Part shown: one piece after another, positions 47,501-57,851 of the stretch | How positions within the stretch are numbered: position 1 is the stretch's first letter | Layout of the letters: every line of letters begins with the position of its first letter | Assembly (NCBI RefSeq): GCF_007747215.1 | Contig: NZ_CP036273.1 | Coordinates: 4,634,322 to 4,698,321, forward strand | DNA: 64,000 bases | Origin: Urbifossiella limnaea | GTDB lineage: Bacteria > Planctomycetota > Planctomycetia > Gemmatales > Gemmataceae | Reading direction: 5' to 3' | The notes under the pieces: generated by a model | What the model was told of the DNA's origin: nothing | What the model saw: the letters and a program-made list of their open reading frames with translations, nothing else | Databases searched by the model: none | Made by a program: the position numbers and the translations under genes

Positions 47501-50500
47501 ACCCTGACCTTCAGCCGGGCCTCCCTGCCGGCCAACGGGACGACTACCGTCAACGCCGACGGGTCGTTCAGCTACACCCCGAACTCGAACTTCAACGGTA
47601 CCGACTCGTTCACCGTCCGGGTCAGCGACGGCACCCTCACCGACACCGCCGTCGTGACCGTCACCGTCACCCCGGTGAACGACGCCCCGGTCGTGACGGC
47701 CCCGGCCGCCGTGACGACGGACGAGGACGTCATCCTGTCGCTCGGCGGGGTGAACATCACCGACGTGGACGCCGGCTCGGCCAACGTGGTCGTCACGCTG
47801 GCGGCCGGGCACGGCGGCCTCCTCGTCGCCACGACCGGGGTCAGCGGCGGGGTCACGGCCGCACAGGTGCAGAACAACGGCACCGGGTCGGTCACCGTCA
47901 CCGCGCCGCTCGCCGCGATCAACGCCACGCTCGCCGCCTCCACCGGCCTCCGGTACCGCCCGACCCCCAACTACAACGGGCCGGACGCCGTGACCGTCTC
48001 CGCCAACGATCAGGGGAACACCGGCGCCGGCGGGCCGCAGCCGAGCACGAAGACGCTCGCCGTCACCGTCAACGCGGTGAACGACGCCCCGGTCGCCTTC
48101 CCGACCACGCAGAGCGCGACGACGAACGAAGACACGCCCGTCTCGGGGACGGTCACCGGCCGGGACGTCGAGAACGACCCGCTGACGTTCTCGGGCGACG
48201 TGCCGCCGGAGGGGCTGCCGGCCCACGGGTCGGTGACGGTCAACGCCGACGGGTCGTACACCTATACGCCCGCGACAGACTTCAACGGCACCGACCAGTT
48301 CGTGTTCAAGGTGTCCGACCCGGCCGGGGCGTTCGGGTACGGGCTGGTGACGGTCCGCGTGCTGCCGGTGAACGACGCCCCGGTCGCCCGGGACGACGCC
48401 TACACCGTGGACGAGGACCAGACGCTCACGATCACCGTCGGCCCGGTGACCCGGCTGCGGATGGTCAGCGAGCCCGGCGACTTTGTCGGCCAGGGGAGTC
48501 CGGGCACCAACCAGCCGCTCGTCCTCGACTACGCCCCGCCGGGCTCGGGGTTCACCGCCCGGACGAACTTCGACAACGGGGTCGAGGTCCGGGTCAGCGA
48601 CCCGACGGTGGTCGGCGGGTGGACGCTCGACTTCGCCGCCCCGGGCAACGCCCTGCTGACCCCGGGCACGTACCTGGACGCCCAGCGGTTCCCGTTCCAG
48701 GCGGCCGACCGGCCGGGGCTCGACGTGTCCGGCGACGGCCGCGGGCTCAACCAGCTGACCGGCCGGTTCACGGTCTACGACGTGGCCTACGGGCCGGCGG
48801 GGGCGGTCACGCGGTTCGCCGCGACGTTCGTCCAGCAGGACCTCAACTTCAACGGGACCGTCGACCCGCCGCTGTCGGGGGCGGTCCTGTTCAACACCAC
48901 GTTCGGGGCCGGCGGCGGGGTACTCGCCAACGACACGGACGCCGACGGCGACGTCCTGCTGACGGCGGCCCTGGTGTCCGGGCCGAGCAGCGGCACCCTC
49001 GCGCTGAACCCGGACGGGACGTTCAGCTACACCCCGAACCCGAATTTCTTCGGCACCGACTCGTTCACCTACCGGACCGGCGACGGGACCGCCCCGGGCG
49101 GGGTGGCGACGGTCACGATCACCGTCCGGCCGGTCAACGATCCGCCGGTCCAGGCGGTGAACGCCGGCCTGACCGTGGCCGAGGGGGCGTCCGCGCCGCT
49201 GACCCCCGCGGCGCTGACGGCCACGGACGTGGACAACTCCGCCGCCCAACTCACCTACACCGTGACCACCGCCCCGGCCCACGGCTCGCTCCGGCTCGGC
49301 GGGATCGCGCTGGCGGCGGGCGGGGTGTTCACCCAGGCGGACGTGAACGCCGGTCGGGTCAGCTACGCCCACGACGGGTCCGAGACGACCGCCGACGGCT
49401 TCACGTTCTCCCTGTCCGACGGGGCCGCGCCGCCGCAGGCGGCCGCGTTCGCCGTCACCGTCACGCCCGTCAACGACGCCCCGGTGGCGCAGGCGCTGGC
49501 GGTGTCCACCGACGAGGACGTTCCCGCGGCCGGCACCCTCCCCGTGACCGACGCGGACGGCGGAAGCCTCGCCTACGCGGTCGTGGCGCCGCCGGCTCAC
49601 GGCACGGTGACGCTGAACACGGCGACGGGCGAGTTCACCTACGCCCCGAACGCCGACTACTTCGGGGCCGACAGCTTCACCTTCCGGGCGTCGGACGGGA
49701 GCCTGGAGAGCAACGTGGCGACGGTGTCGATCACGGTCACCCCGGTGAACGACGACCCGACCGCGACCGCGGACTCGCTCGTGGTGGACGAGGACGCGGG
49801 GGCGACCGTGGTGCCCGTCCTGACCAACGACTCGCCCGCCCCGGACGTCGGGGAGTCGCTGACCGTCGTGTCCGTCGGCCCGGCCGCCAACGGCGTCGCG
49901 TCGCTGTCGGGGGGGGTCGTTCGATACTCCCCGAACGCGAACTACAACGGGCCCGACTCGTTCAGCTACACGATCACGGACGGGCACGGCGGCACGGCCA
50001 CCGCGACCGTGTCGGTCGTCGTGCGGCCGGTCAACGACGCGCCGACCGCCACCTCGGACGTGCTGACCGTGGCCGAGGACGCGGCGGCGACGGTGGTGCC
50101 CGTGCTGGACAACGACACGTTCGCCCCCGACACCGGGGAGACGCTCTCCGTCGCGGCCGTCACGCAGCCGGCCTTCGGGACGACCACGCTCGTCGGCGGG
50201 GTGGTCCGATACGCGCCGCGGGCGAACTACTCCGGGTCCGACAGCTTCACCTACACCCTGTCGGACGGGAACGGCGGCACCACCTCCGGGTGGGTGACGG
50301 TGATCGTGACACCGGTCAACGACGCGCCGACCGCCAACACGGACGCGCTGACCGTCGCCGAGGACGCGGCGCCCACGGCCGTTCCGGTGCTGGCCAACGA
50401 CACGTTCGCGCCCGACACCGGGGAGACGCTCACCGTCGTCGCCGTCACCCAGCCGGCCCACGGGACGGTCACTCTCCTCGCCGGGGTGGTGAGCTACGTC

Positions 50501-51622
50501 CCGGCCGCGGACTTCAACGGGACCGACACCTTCACCTACACGATCTCCGACGGGAACGGCGGGACGGCCGTGGGCACCGTCCGGGTGACGGTCACGGCCG
50601 TGAACGACCGGCCGACGGTCGCGGCCCCGGCGACCGCCACCACCGCGGAGGACACGGTCCTGGATTTGACCGCGCTGGGCGGCGTGGCCGTCGCCGACAC
50701 GGCCGACGGGAACGCCGGGACGTTCACCGCCTCCGTGACGGCCACGAATGGGACTCTCACCGGCACCGGCTTCACCGGCAACAACTCCGCGAGCCTGACG
50801 GTGACGGGGTCGCAGGCGGTGGTGAACGCGGCGCTGGCCACGCTCAGGTTCCGCCCGGCCGCGAACTTCACCGGGTCGGCGACGCTCACGACCACGGTCA
50901 ACGACAACGGGAACACCGGGGCCGGCGGCCCGTTCACCGCCACCGCCGCCACGACGATCGCCGTCACCCCGGTGAACGACGCCCCGACCGTGACCGGCGG
51001 CCCGTTCACGGTCCGGGAGCGGGCGGCCGCGGGGACGGAGGTCGGCACCGTGACCGGGCAGGACGTCGAGGGGGCCGCGCTCGCGTACTCGATCGTCGGC
51101 GGGAACACGAACTCGGCCTTCGCAGTCGACCCCGCGACCGGGCGGATCACCGTCGCCAACCCGGCCGCGCTGGTGATCGCGACCACGGCGCAGTTCCAAC
51201 TGACCGTGCGCGCGAGCGAACCGGGCGGGCTGTCCGGCGAGGCGACCGTGGTCGTGACCGTGGTCGCGGCGACGCAGCGTGTGACGATCGACGTGATCCC
51301 GGACGGCCGGCACATCAACAGCCGCAGCAACGGGAAGATCGAGGTGGCGATCATGGGGGCGGCCGGGTTGGACGTGCGGTCGATCGACGTGGCGTCGCTG
51401 CGGTTCGGCCGCACCGGGCAGGAGGACTCGATCAGCCGCGACGGGCGCGGCCGGGCTCAGGTCGAGTACCGCGACGTGGACGACGACGGCCGGCTCGACC
51501 TGGTGGTCCGGTTCGACACCGCCCGCACCGGCTTCCGCCCCGGCGACGCCCGGGCCTACCTGACCGGGAAGCTGCTCAACGGCGACGCCATCGCCGGGGA
51601 CGACGCCGTGTCGGTGGTGTAG
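44573..51622 (+). CDS. Giant multidomain surface protein (delta-60, Calx-beta-like and Ig/cadherin-like repeats)
   Basis: 2349 residues from ATG at 44573 (MPHPAFRSLLRTLAARLGRP); the frame is open 70 codons further upstream but without a convincing start. The N-terminal planctomycete motif is VELLEDRTVPANV (about 36-48). Then follow a strand-rich domain to about 220, a Calx-beta-like unit (ADPAVVSETAGPNATTVTFARFG), about six delta-60/DUF5122 repeats (LARQPDGKLVVAGEDG, NADGTPDSTFGTGGTV), and from about 750 onwards more than a dozen tandem Ig/cadherin-like units with the linker PVNDAPVA and cores such as DGTFSYTPNPNFFGTDSFTY. The C-terminus (VDDDGRLDLVVRFDTARTGF) may be a dockerin-like or export domain. 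It probably forms adhesive or cell-surface structures; Asp-rich loops suggest calcium binding. Confidence 0.9.
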   Translation: MPHPAFRSLLRTLAARLGRPARRPQTPSRPGNRRPGVELLEDRTVPANVGFVTTADGLVTDADLDGTFEAAYGGGDTVPVRWQASTGASPGIARGVFEFDLSRLAPGTTIRAATVGLDVTAFTAGTAAPQVNFVVYVGDGSVTTGDGAAPGAVVGSASVTATGYQEFSLNPGVFTQLLRTPTARKVTVRAELPQASVASVTFAGTEFGGRRPATLTLDVPAPGPYQMFADPAVVSETAGPNATTVTFARFGDLSLPITFTLTSSDTTEATVPPSVTFAAGEYQLTFPVTAVDDAIADDIQQVFLTAQAVAAGEGSPVGLDTTFGAGGTAATDLRLEIQPPRATLARQPDGKLVVAGEDGTGAAAVRVQRFNADGTPDSTFGTGGTVTTPLPDGGFPVPSDVVVQPDGKILVGGKYAQGTGTAFLARYNANGTLDTTFGAGSPSGGLRTGIADLTAINGWVEDVAVDLANGPTFGRITLAVAANGTVFFQAARLLPDGTYDTSFGSPATPGRIVYSNVAGGPSYGGNARAVSVYPGGSFLLAGGNKVARFLANGSPDTSFGSGGVRLLDFGTPAAFTDIFAIETDQVGRIVLGASVATGSASGSTNNFTDFAAARLDSAGSLDATFGGDGTVTTGFSTGLDDVPSALVLQPDGRVVLAGYAELSDSPLNRQAALVRFLPDGTLDAVTFDGDGRFQQSLVPSDTEVVFDAVLQPDGKLVALAGWGTDYRLARFNMGPALAFPSTTASVVVRDDETPNRPPAAQSFSVTIPEDTVRGINLPFVQDPELDPITYEILTQPAAGTGRVTLSGNDPTVARFVYFPAPDFVGTTTFTYRANDPQLTGPTATITVNVVAVAGAPDGPDAAFTVAAGGTLQDRVTATDPNGDPLTYSVVTGNGPAHADVFAVFSDGRIFYRPATGYVGTDSFIYTVTDGTGSDVGMVTITVLGANRPPVIDDQTVTAAEDTPFAGTLLASDPDGQTLTFSRASLPANGTTTVNADGSFSYTPNSNFNGTDSFTVRVSDGTLTDTAVVTVTVTPVNDAPVVTAPAAVTTDEDVILSLGGVNITDVDAGSANVVVTLAAGHGGLLVATTGVSGGVTAAQVQNNGTGSVTVTAPLAAINATLAASTGLRYRPTPNYNGPDAVTVSANDQGNTGAGGPQPSTKTLAVTVNAVNDAPVAFPTTQSATTNEDTPVSGTVTGRDVENDPLTFSGDVPPEGLPAHGSVTVNADGSYTYTPATDFNGTDQFVFKVSDPAGAFGYGLVTVRVLPVNDAPVARDDAYTVDEDQTLTITVGPVTRLRMVSEPGDFVGQGSPGTNQPLVLDYAPPGSGFTARTNFDNGVEVRVSDPTVVGGWTLDFAAPGNALLTPGTYLDAQRFPFQAADRPGLDVSGDGRGLNQLTGRFTVYDVAYGPAGAVTRFAATFVQQDLNFNGTVDPPLSGAVLFNTTFGAGGGVLANDTDADGDVLLTAALVSGPSSGTLALNPDGTFSYTPNPNFFGTDSFTYRTGDGTAPGGVATVTITVRPVNDPPVQAVNAGLTVAEGASAPLTPAALTATDVDNSAAQLTYTVTTAPAHGSLRLGGIALAAGGVFTQADVNAGRVSYAHDGSETTADGFTFSLSDGAAPPQAAAFAVTVTPVNDAPVAQALAVSTDEDVPAAGTLPVTDADGGSLAYAVVAPPAHGTVTLNTATGEFTYAPNADYFGADSFTFRASDGSLESNVATVSITVTPVNDDPTATADSLVVDEDAGATVVPVLTNDSPAPDVGESLTVVSVGPAANGVASLSGGVVRYSPNANYNGPDSFSYTITDGHGGTATATVSVVVRPVNDAPTATSDVLTVAEDAAATVVPVLDNDTFAPDTGETLSVAAVTQPAFGTTTLVGGVVRYAPRANYSGSDSFTYTLSDGNGGTTSGWVTVIVTPVNDAPTANTDALTVAEDAAPTAVPVLANDTFAPDTGETLTVVAVTQPAHGTVTLLAGVVSYVPAADFNGTDTFTYTISDGNGGTAVGTVRVTVTAVNDRPTVAAPATATTAEDTVLDLTALGGVAVADTADGNAGTFTASVTATNGTLTGTGFTGNNSASLTVTGSQAVVNAALATLRFRPAANFTGSATLTTTVNDNGNTGAGGPFTATAATTIAVTPVNDAPTVTGGPFTVRERAAAGTEVGTVTGQDVEGAALAYSIVGGNTNSAFAVDPATGRITVANPAALVIATTAQFQLTVRASEPGGLSGEATVVVTVVAATQRVTIDVIPDGRHINSRSNGKIEVAIMGAAGLDVRSIDVASLRFGRTGQEDSISRDGRGRAQVEYRDVDDDGRLDLVVRFDTARTGFRPGDARAYLTGKLLNGDAIAGDDAVSVV

Positions 51623-51639
51623 CCCGCCGGGGGCACCCA

Positions 51640-51948
51640 GCAGGACGCCGCCGGGGCGGGGCCGGCCGAGCTGGAGCCGGCGATCCGGGCCGTGCTGGCG
51701 GCCGTCCGGACCGGTCGGCGTCCCGGGTGCGGTCGGCCCGGGGTGCGGTCGGTCTCCCCCACCGGGGCGGCCCACTCGTGCACGGTGGACCGGCCGACCC
51801 GATACCGCTTGGTGACCTGCGTCGGGGATTCGCCCACGTCCAGGTCGAGCAGGGCCAGCGCCTGGCGGGTTTCCCGGGCGTCGGCGTTGGAGCGTGCCGT
51901 CGCGGCCAGCGCCTCACGGTCACGGGCGGTCAGCCGAAGTGCCACCAC
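51640..51948 (-). pseudogene. Transposase HTH remnant (IS630-like)
   Basis: The reverse strand starts MVALRLTARDREALAATARS and contains ETRQALALLDLDVGESPTQV then TKRYRVGRSTVHEWAA, an IS630-like N-terminal helix-turn-helix. After WAA the frame shifts (RPTAPRADRTRDADRSGRP continues in another frame) and soon ends. It is a decayed fragment overlapping the intergenic region after the giant gene. Confidence 0.5.
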
Positions 51949-52011
51949 GGATCTCCCTCCCCCGCCTGAGCTTAGGGAGGAACGGGCGTCCGGAAACTTC
52001 GGCCGAACTAC

Positions 52012-52836
52012 TTAGCGCTTCCACTCTTCCGCCGGGATGAGAAACTCGTGTCGCCCTGGTGGCGGGTTCCGGACCGGGGACCGGACCGACAGCCGCAACT
52101 CCTTGGCCTTTCTGTCCGGCCGCTCGAACCGGTAGCAGAACAGGATCGGCGGGTCGCCGGGGTTCATGTCGTCGGACGCCGCGGGGTCGTTGTCCTTCAC
52201 GTCCCGGCCCGGGTCGGATACAAGCCCGTACTGATTCCCCAAGTCGTCTACGGCCTCCACGTCGAGCCGCGTGTCACCATTCGGCATCTCGCCGATCCAG
52301 GGGCGGTGAAGCATCTTCTTGTCGGCCGACGTGTTCGCCACCTCGACCCAGATGGAGAGTTCCATCGGTGCGATCCGCTCGTCCGCGCCGTCCGGGCCCA
52401 CGGTAACGGGCGCCCGCAGCAACGCCCGCTTGACCCTCAACTTCACGTCGCCGATTTGGCTCCAGTTGGTGGGGATCAACTCAACCGGCGGCGCGGGACG
52501 AGTTGGCTTCTCCTTGTCGCCGAAGGCGAACCAGTACGCGGCGAACCCGCCCCCGCCGAGCAAGAGGACTGCCGCGAAGACTACGACGTTGACAACGACC
52601 GACGAACCCTGCTTCGCCGACTTGCTCCCCGCCCGCCGCGGGCGGTCGTCCACGTCGTCGGCCGGCCGCTTCCGACGCGGGCGGGCGTCGTCCTCATCGA
52701 CTTCGATCTCGACGACACCCGGCGCGGGGACGCGGACAGGGGCGTGGCACTTGGGGCATTCCGCGGTTTGCCCCGCAGCCGCATCCGGGGCGTTGAGGCG
52801 TACTCCGCACTCGGGGCACTGGACGCTGACGGGCAT
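52012..52836 (-). CDS. Membrane protein with N-terminal zinc ribbon
   Basis: 274 residues from ATG at 52834-52836 (MPVSVQCPECGVRLNAPDAA); the frame is open further upstream but reads through the divergent ECF leader. CPECGVRL...CPKCHAPVRV is a zinc ribbon often found at the start of planctomycete membrane proteins. An acidic/basic linker (DEDDARPRRKRPADDVDDRP) is followed by one transmembrane helix (VVVNVVVFAAVLLLGGGGFA) and an extracytoplasmic beta-rich domain (LRVKRALLRAPVTVGPDG, LSIWVEVANTSADKKM, ILFCYRFERPDRKAKELRLS). It is divergent from the module C ECF gene. Function unknown. Confidence 0.75.
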   Translation of the reverse strand: MPVSVQCPECGVRLNAPDAAAGQTAECPKCHAPVRVPAPGVVEIEVDEDDARPRRKRPADDVDDRPRRAGSKSAKQGSSVVVNVVVFAAVLLLGGGGFAAYWFAFGDKEKPTRPAPPVELIPTNWSQIGDVKLRVKRALLRAPVTVGPDGADERIAPMELSIWVEVANTSADKKMLHRPWIGEMPNGDTRLDVEAVDDLGNQYGLVSDPGRDVKDNDPAASDDMNPGDPPILFCYRFERPDRKAKELRLSVRSPVRNPPPGRHEFLIPAEEWKR

Positions 52837-52951
52837 TGGCAACCGGGGGGAGAAAGTGATTCTGTCGGGCCGAATTAGACCGCGCGGTCGGGCTGTAAGC
52901 AATGACTTGCCAACCGCCGCGAACAGGCGGCCCGACGCGCCTACGTCGTAG

Positions 52952-53029
52952 CCGTCCGGTGGCGATGCTGATGGCCGTACCGCTATTTCCGAGTCGTCCC
53001 CGCGTAACCTGGCGGTTACACTCGCCTCC
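52952..53029 (+). promoter_or_regulatory. Conserved 78-nt leader of ECF gene C
   Basis: Begins CCGTCCGGTGGCGATGCTGA and contains TGGCCGTACC, TTTCCGAGTCGTCCCC and GCGGTTACACTCGCCTCC next to the ATG. It keeps the block positions of modules A and B although the ECF coding sequence is much more divergent, so the leader appears to be under selection. Confidence 0.7.
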
Positions 53030-53596
53030 ATGTCCGACGTGACTCGTCTCCTCGATGCTGCCGCGGCCGGCGACCGCCGCGCCGCGGGCGACTTGCTGCC
53101 GCTCGTCTACGACGAGTTGCGGAAGCTTGCCGCCGCCCGCATGGCCGCCGAGTCGCCGGACCACACCCTCCAACCGACCGCCCTGGTCCACGAGGCGTAC
53201 CTCCGGCTGGTCGGCCCGGCCGACGCGCTCCGCTGGGACAACCGCGGGCACTTCTTCGCCGCGGCCGCCGAAGCCATGCGCCGCATCCTGGTGGAAGCCG
53301 CACGGCGAAAGGGGGCCGAGAAGCACGGCGGCGACCGCCGGCGGGTCGAGTTGACCGACGTGCCGGCCGCGCCCGAGGTCGACGGCGACCGGCTGCTCGC
53401 CCTGGACGCGGCCCTCACCCGGCTGGCCGCCGAGGACCCGGTCGCCGCCCGTGTGGTCGAGCTCCGGCACTTCGCCGGCGTGTCGGTCGAGGATGCGGCC
53501 GCCGCCCTCGGCCTGTCCCGGGCCACCGCCTACCGCCACTGGACCTACGCCCGGGCCTGGCTCAAGGACGCCGTCGCCGGGGCCGACCCGGGCTGA
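53030..53596 (+). CDS. ECF sigma factor, planctomycete type (module C)
   Basis: 188 residues. Region 2: TRLLDAAAAGDRRAAGDLLP, LVYDELRKLAAARMAAESPD, TLQPTALVHEAYLRLVGPAD; the linker AMRRILVEAARRKGAEKHGG; region 4: DAALTRLAAEDPVAARVVEL and VEDAAAALGLSRATAYRHWT. Less similar to A and B than they are to each other. The start lacks a ribosome site. The kinase start is 78 bp downstream (53674); the spacer again contains GTGAGACGAA. The probable operon partner kinase is disrupted. Confidence 0.95.
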   Translation: MSDVTRLLDAAAAGDRRAAGDLLPLVYDELRKLAAARMAAESPDHTLQPTALVHEAYLRLVGPADALRWDNRGHFFAAAAEAMRRILVEAARRKGAEKHGGDRRRVELTDVPAAPEVDGDRLLALDAALTRLAAEDPVAARVVELRHFAGVSVEDAAAALGLSRATAYRHWTYARAWLKDAVAGADPG

Positions 53597-56447
53597 CAAA
53601 CTTTTTTCCGGATTCCGTGAGACGAACGGGCGGAGTCCTCGCATTGGGGGATGAACCCGAACCCGGAGCGCCCATGCCCACCGACCCGAAGCGCGTCAAG
53701 GAGGTCTTCCTGGCGGCGGCCGAACTGCCCGAAGGGGCCGCCCGGTCCGCATTTCTCGACCGCTCCTGCGGGGGCGACGCCGACCTTCGGGGGCGGGTCG
53801 AGGTGCTGCTCCGGTCCCACGACCCGGAGGGGAGTTTCCTGGGCACCCCGGCGGCCGTGGTTCCGGACCCGGACGCCGCCGCCACCCGGGCGTTCGAACC
53901 GGACCCGGATCATGCCGCCACCCGCACCGGTGGGGGCGGAGCCGCCGACGACGACGAGGTGCCGCTCGGCTTCCTGGCCCCGGCCACCCGGCCGGACTCG
54001 CTCGGCCGCATCGGGCACTACGAGGTGCTGCAGGTGCTCGGCCACGGCGGGTTCGGCATCGTCTTCCGCGCCTTCGACGACGTGCTCCACCGGGTCGTCG
54101 CGGTGAAGGTGCTGGCCCCGCAGATGGCCTCCACGTCGCCGGCCCGCAAGCGGTTCCTCCGGGAGGCCCGGTCCAGCGCCCAGGTGCGGCACGAGAACGT
54201 GGTGCAGGTGTACGAGGTCGGCGAAACCCCGCTGCCGTACATCGCCATGGAGTTCATCCCCGGCGAGACCCTCCAGGACCGCCTCAACCGCATCGGCCCA
54301 GTCGAGCCAGCCGAGGTCGTGCGGATCGGCCGGCAGATCGCCGAGGGGCTGGCCGCCGCCCACGGCCAGGACCTCATCCACCGGGACATCAAGCCGGGGA
54401 ACGTCCTCCTGGAGGGCGGGGCCGGGCGGGTGAAGATCACCGACTTCGGGCTGGCCCGGGCGGCCGACGACGCCAGCATCTCGCAGAGCGGGATCATCGC
54501 CGGCACGCCGATGTACATGGCCCCGGAGCAGGCCAAGGGCGACAAGCTCGACCAGCGGGCCGATTTGTTCAGCCTCGGCAGCGTCCTCTACCAGATGGCC
54601 GCCGGCCGGCCGCCGTTCCGGGCGAACAGCACTGTGGCGGTGCTCAAGCGGGTCGCCGAGGACACCCCGCGCGACATCCGGGAGATCGTCCCGGAGGTGC
54701 CGCAGTGGCTGTGCGACATCATCGCCAAGCTGCACGCCAAGAACCCCGACGACCGCTACCAGTCGGCCCGCGAAGTGGCCGACGTGCTCGCCGACTGCGA
54801 GGCGCAACTCAAAGCGAACTCCAAGTTGAAGGATTTCAGCCGCATCCCGCGGAGCAAACAGACCAAAACGGCGAAGACCGGCAATTGGAAATGGGTCGTC
54901 GCGGCGGCCGTCCTGCTGCTTCCCGTACTCGCGGTGGCCGTGACGGAGTTCGCCGGGGTCACGCATCTGTTCCGGCATCAGGCGATGCCCAATCCGAACA
55001 AGGGTGGGCACGAACCAGAGGTCGTGACGACGACCGGCTGGCACGGTTGGCCTGCCGACGCACCCCAGCCCGCGATCGCCCCCTTCGACGCCACTCAAGC
55101 TCGGGCACATCAGGACGCCTGGGCCAAGCATCTCGGTGTGCCGGTCGAGTACACGAACAGCCTGGGCATGAAGTTCATGCTGATCCCGCCAGGTGAATTC
55201 ACGATGGGGAGCACGGCGGAGGAGATCGCAGCAGCTCTCAAGGATGTCTCCCCGGATGACAAGCACTGGCAGGAGTGCATCCAGTCAGAAGCGCCGCAGC
55301 ACAAGGTGATCCTGACGCAGCCGATCTACCTGGGCGTGAACGAAGTCACGCAGGCGGAGTATGAAAAAGTGATGGGCGTGAATCCCTCGCACTTCGCTCC
55401 GCTGGGAATGGGCAAAGAGGCGGTCGCCGGGCTGGAGACGGCCGAGCACTCGGTGGAAACGGTGAGTTGGAATGACGCGGCCGAGTTCTGCGCCAAGCTG
55501 AGCAAACAGGAGAAATTGAAGCCGTTTTACTTCCGGGCCGGTGAAACGATCACGCCGCTGGACGGGACGGGTTACCGCTTGCCCTCTGAGGCGGAATGGG
55601 AGTTTGCCTGCCGGGCCGGGACGGCCACAAAGTACTGGATTGGCGACAAAGACGAAGACCTGGTGCGGGCGGGGTGGTTCGGTGGAAACTCCGGGGGCCG
55701 GACACACGCGGCGGGCGAGTTGAAGGCGAATCCGTTCGGGCTATCTGACATTCACGGCAACGTCTGGGAATGGGTGCAGGACGGTTGGGACGCGTCCTAT
55801 TATGGGCAATTCCAGGATAAACCCGCGATCAACCCAAACAGCCCATTTTCCGCCGGTTCCCTGCGCGTGATCCGGGGCGGTCATTGGGGCTACACCGCGT
55901 CCGTCTGCCGGTCGTCGCATCGCCACGCCATCGACCCGACGGACCGTGGCTACCTCGTCGGTTTTCGGGTGTCGCTGCCAGTTGACGCCGTGAAAGCGGC
56001 GAGGCAGTTCAAGAACACCCTCGGCATGGAGTTCGTAAAAGTGCCGAAGGGCAAGTCGTGGCTGGGCGGGGGCAAGGACAAACTCGCCGACAAGGAAGTG
56101 GAGATCCCGGCCGACTTCTACCTGGGCAAGTACGAGGTCACTCAGGAGGAGTGGGAGAAGGTGATGGGCGAGAACCCCAGCCACTTCTCGCGCGCAGGCT
56201 ACGGCAAGGACGCGGTAAAGGACATCCCCGATGCGGACCTGAAGCGATTCCCGGTGGAGAACGTGTCGTGGGATCAATGCCAGATATTTGTGGCGAAGCT
56301 GAACAAGCTGGAGAAGGAGACGGGCTGGGTCTATCGATTGCCGACGGAGGTGGAGTGGGAGTACGCGTGTCGGGGCGGCCCGATGGCGTAACCGTTCACA
56401 GGCCGGGGTAGCCTCGGAGCGCCCTTTGGGTTACTCTTCCGCTCGGC

Positions 56448-57851
56448 ATGGATGCACCCCCGCCTGTTTCGGCTGACGTTCTGGCCGCGCTGCCGGCCGA
56501 AGTCCTGGCCCTGATCCAGTGGCAGGCCCGGCAGATCGCCCAACTCCAGCGCGAAGTCGCGGAGTTGAAGGCCCGACTCGACAAGGACTCCACCAACTCC
56601 TCGCTGCCACCCTCGTCGGCTCACCCACACGCCAAACCGGTCGTGCCCAAGCCCAGGTCCAAGCGGCGTCGCGGCGGGCAGCCCGGGCACGACAAGCACG
56701 AACGGGCGTTGATCCCCGTCGACGACTGCCAGGCCGTCATCCCGTGCGTGCCGACGGCGTGCCGCAAGTGCGGTCGGGCGCTCGCCGGCACCGACCCGGA
56801 GCCGGTCCGCCACCAGGTCTGGGAACTCCCCGAGATCGAGCCGGTCGTCACCGAGTACCGGCGGCACCGGCTCGTCTGCGCGTGCGGCGTCTCCACCTGC
56901 GGCGCTTTGCCGATGGGCGTGCCCACGGGTCAGGCGGGGCCGCGGCTCATCGCGTTCGCCGGCGTCTTGATGGCCTGCTTCCGCCAGTCGAAACGCCGGG
57001 CCGCCCAGTTCCTGGGTACGATCCTCAACCAACCCGCCAGCGCCGGCTGGATGGTCCTGCTGCAGGGCCGGTGTGCCGAGGCGGTGCAACCGGCCTACGA
57101 CGACCTCGCCGCGAGGCTGCCCGCACAACCCGTGCTCCACATCGACGAGTCACCGACCAAGGAAGGCCCGTCGAAGGGATGGGTCTGGACCTTCGTGGCC
57201 GACACGTTCACGTTCTTTGCCTGCCGCACCAGCCGCGGGGCCGAGGTACTCGACGACCTCCTCGGCGCGGACTACGCGGGCACCATCCACTGCGACCGGG
57301 CGAAAATGTACTGGCGGTTCGGCCGGCTGCAGTGGTGCTGGGCCCACTTGAAGCGCGACTTCCAGGCCCTGATCGGCGACCCGTGCCACACCAAGAAGCG
57401 GCTCGGCCACGACCTGATGCGACCGACGAAGGAACTATTCGCCCTCTGGAAACGGGTGCGCGACGGAACGCTGAGTCGTGCCGAGTTCCGACGCCGCATG
57501 CACCCGATCCGCGACACCGTGGAGGTGCTCTTGCTGCGCGGTTGGTGCAACGCACTGACGCACGGCGTCTGCCGGGAACTGTGGGAGCACCGCGCGCGCC
57601 TCTGGACCTTCGTGGACGTGGCCGGCGTGGAGCCGACCAACAACGCGGCCGAGCGGGCGCTGCGGCACGCGGTCATCTGGCGGAAGCTCTCCTTCGGCAC
57701 GCAGTCGGCGGCCGGTAGCCGGTTCGTCGAGCGGCTGCTGTCGGTCATCGAGACCTGCCGCCGCCAGCGCCGCAACGCCTTCGCCTGGCTGACCGAAGTG
57801 GTGCGGGCGCACGTTCGGCGTGAAGCTGGGCCGTCGCTGTTGGCGTCATGA
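56448..57851 (+). CDS. tnpC: IS66-family transposase TnpC (single-gene type)
   Basis: 467 residues and intact. Coiled-coil N-terminus (LIQWQARQIAQLQREVAELK), NSSLPPSS linker, zinc finger (CRKCGRALAGTDPEPVRHQV, CACGVSTCGALPMG), then the DDE core: VLHIDESPTKEG (Asp), GTIHCDRAKMYWRFGRLQWC (Asp) with WAHLKRDFQALIGD, and GVEPTNNAAERALRHAVIWR (Glu). Related to, but distinct from, the split tnpC at 41325-44230. No tnpA/tnpB are present, as in ISBst12-like members of the family. Confidence 0.93.
   Translation: MDAPPPVSADVLAALPAEVLALIQWQARQIAQLQREVAELKARLDKDSTNSSLPPSSAHPHAKPVVPKPRSKRRRGGQPGHDKHERALIPVDDCQAVIPCVPTACRKCGRALAGTDPEPVRHQVWELPEIEPVVTEYRRHRLVCACGVSTCGALPMGVPTGQAGPRLIAFAGVLMACFRQSKRRAAQFLGTILNQPASAGWMVLLQGRCAEAVQPAYDDLAARLPAQPVLHIDESPTKEGPSKGWVWTFVADTFTFFACRTSRGAEVLDDLLGADYAGTIHCDRAKMYWRFGRLQWCWAHLKRDFQALIGDPCHTKKRLGHDLMRPTKELFALWKRVRDGTLSRAEFRRRMHPIRDTVEVLLLRGWCNALTHGVCRELWEHRARLWTFVDVAGVEPTNNAAERALRHAVIWRKLSFGTQSAAGSRFVERLLSVIETCRRQRRNAFAWLTEVVRAHVRREAGPSLLAS

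Noticed and set aside
46478-51775. Long reverse-strand open frame of 1765 codons opposite the giant surface gene
   Set aside because: It is rich in Arg, Gly and Val without domains and mirrors the codon bias of the forward gene; the same applies to the overlapping forward frame at 46735-51969.
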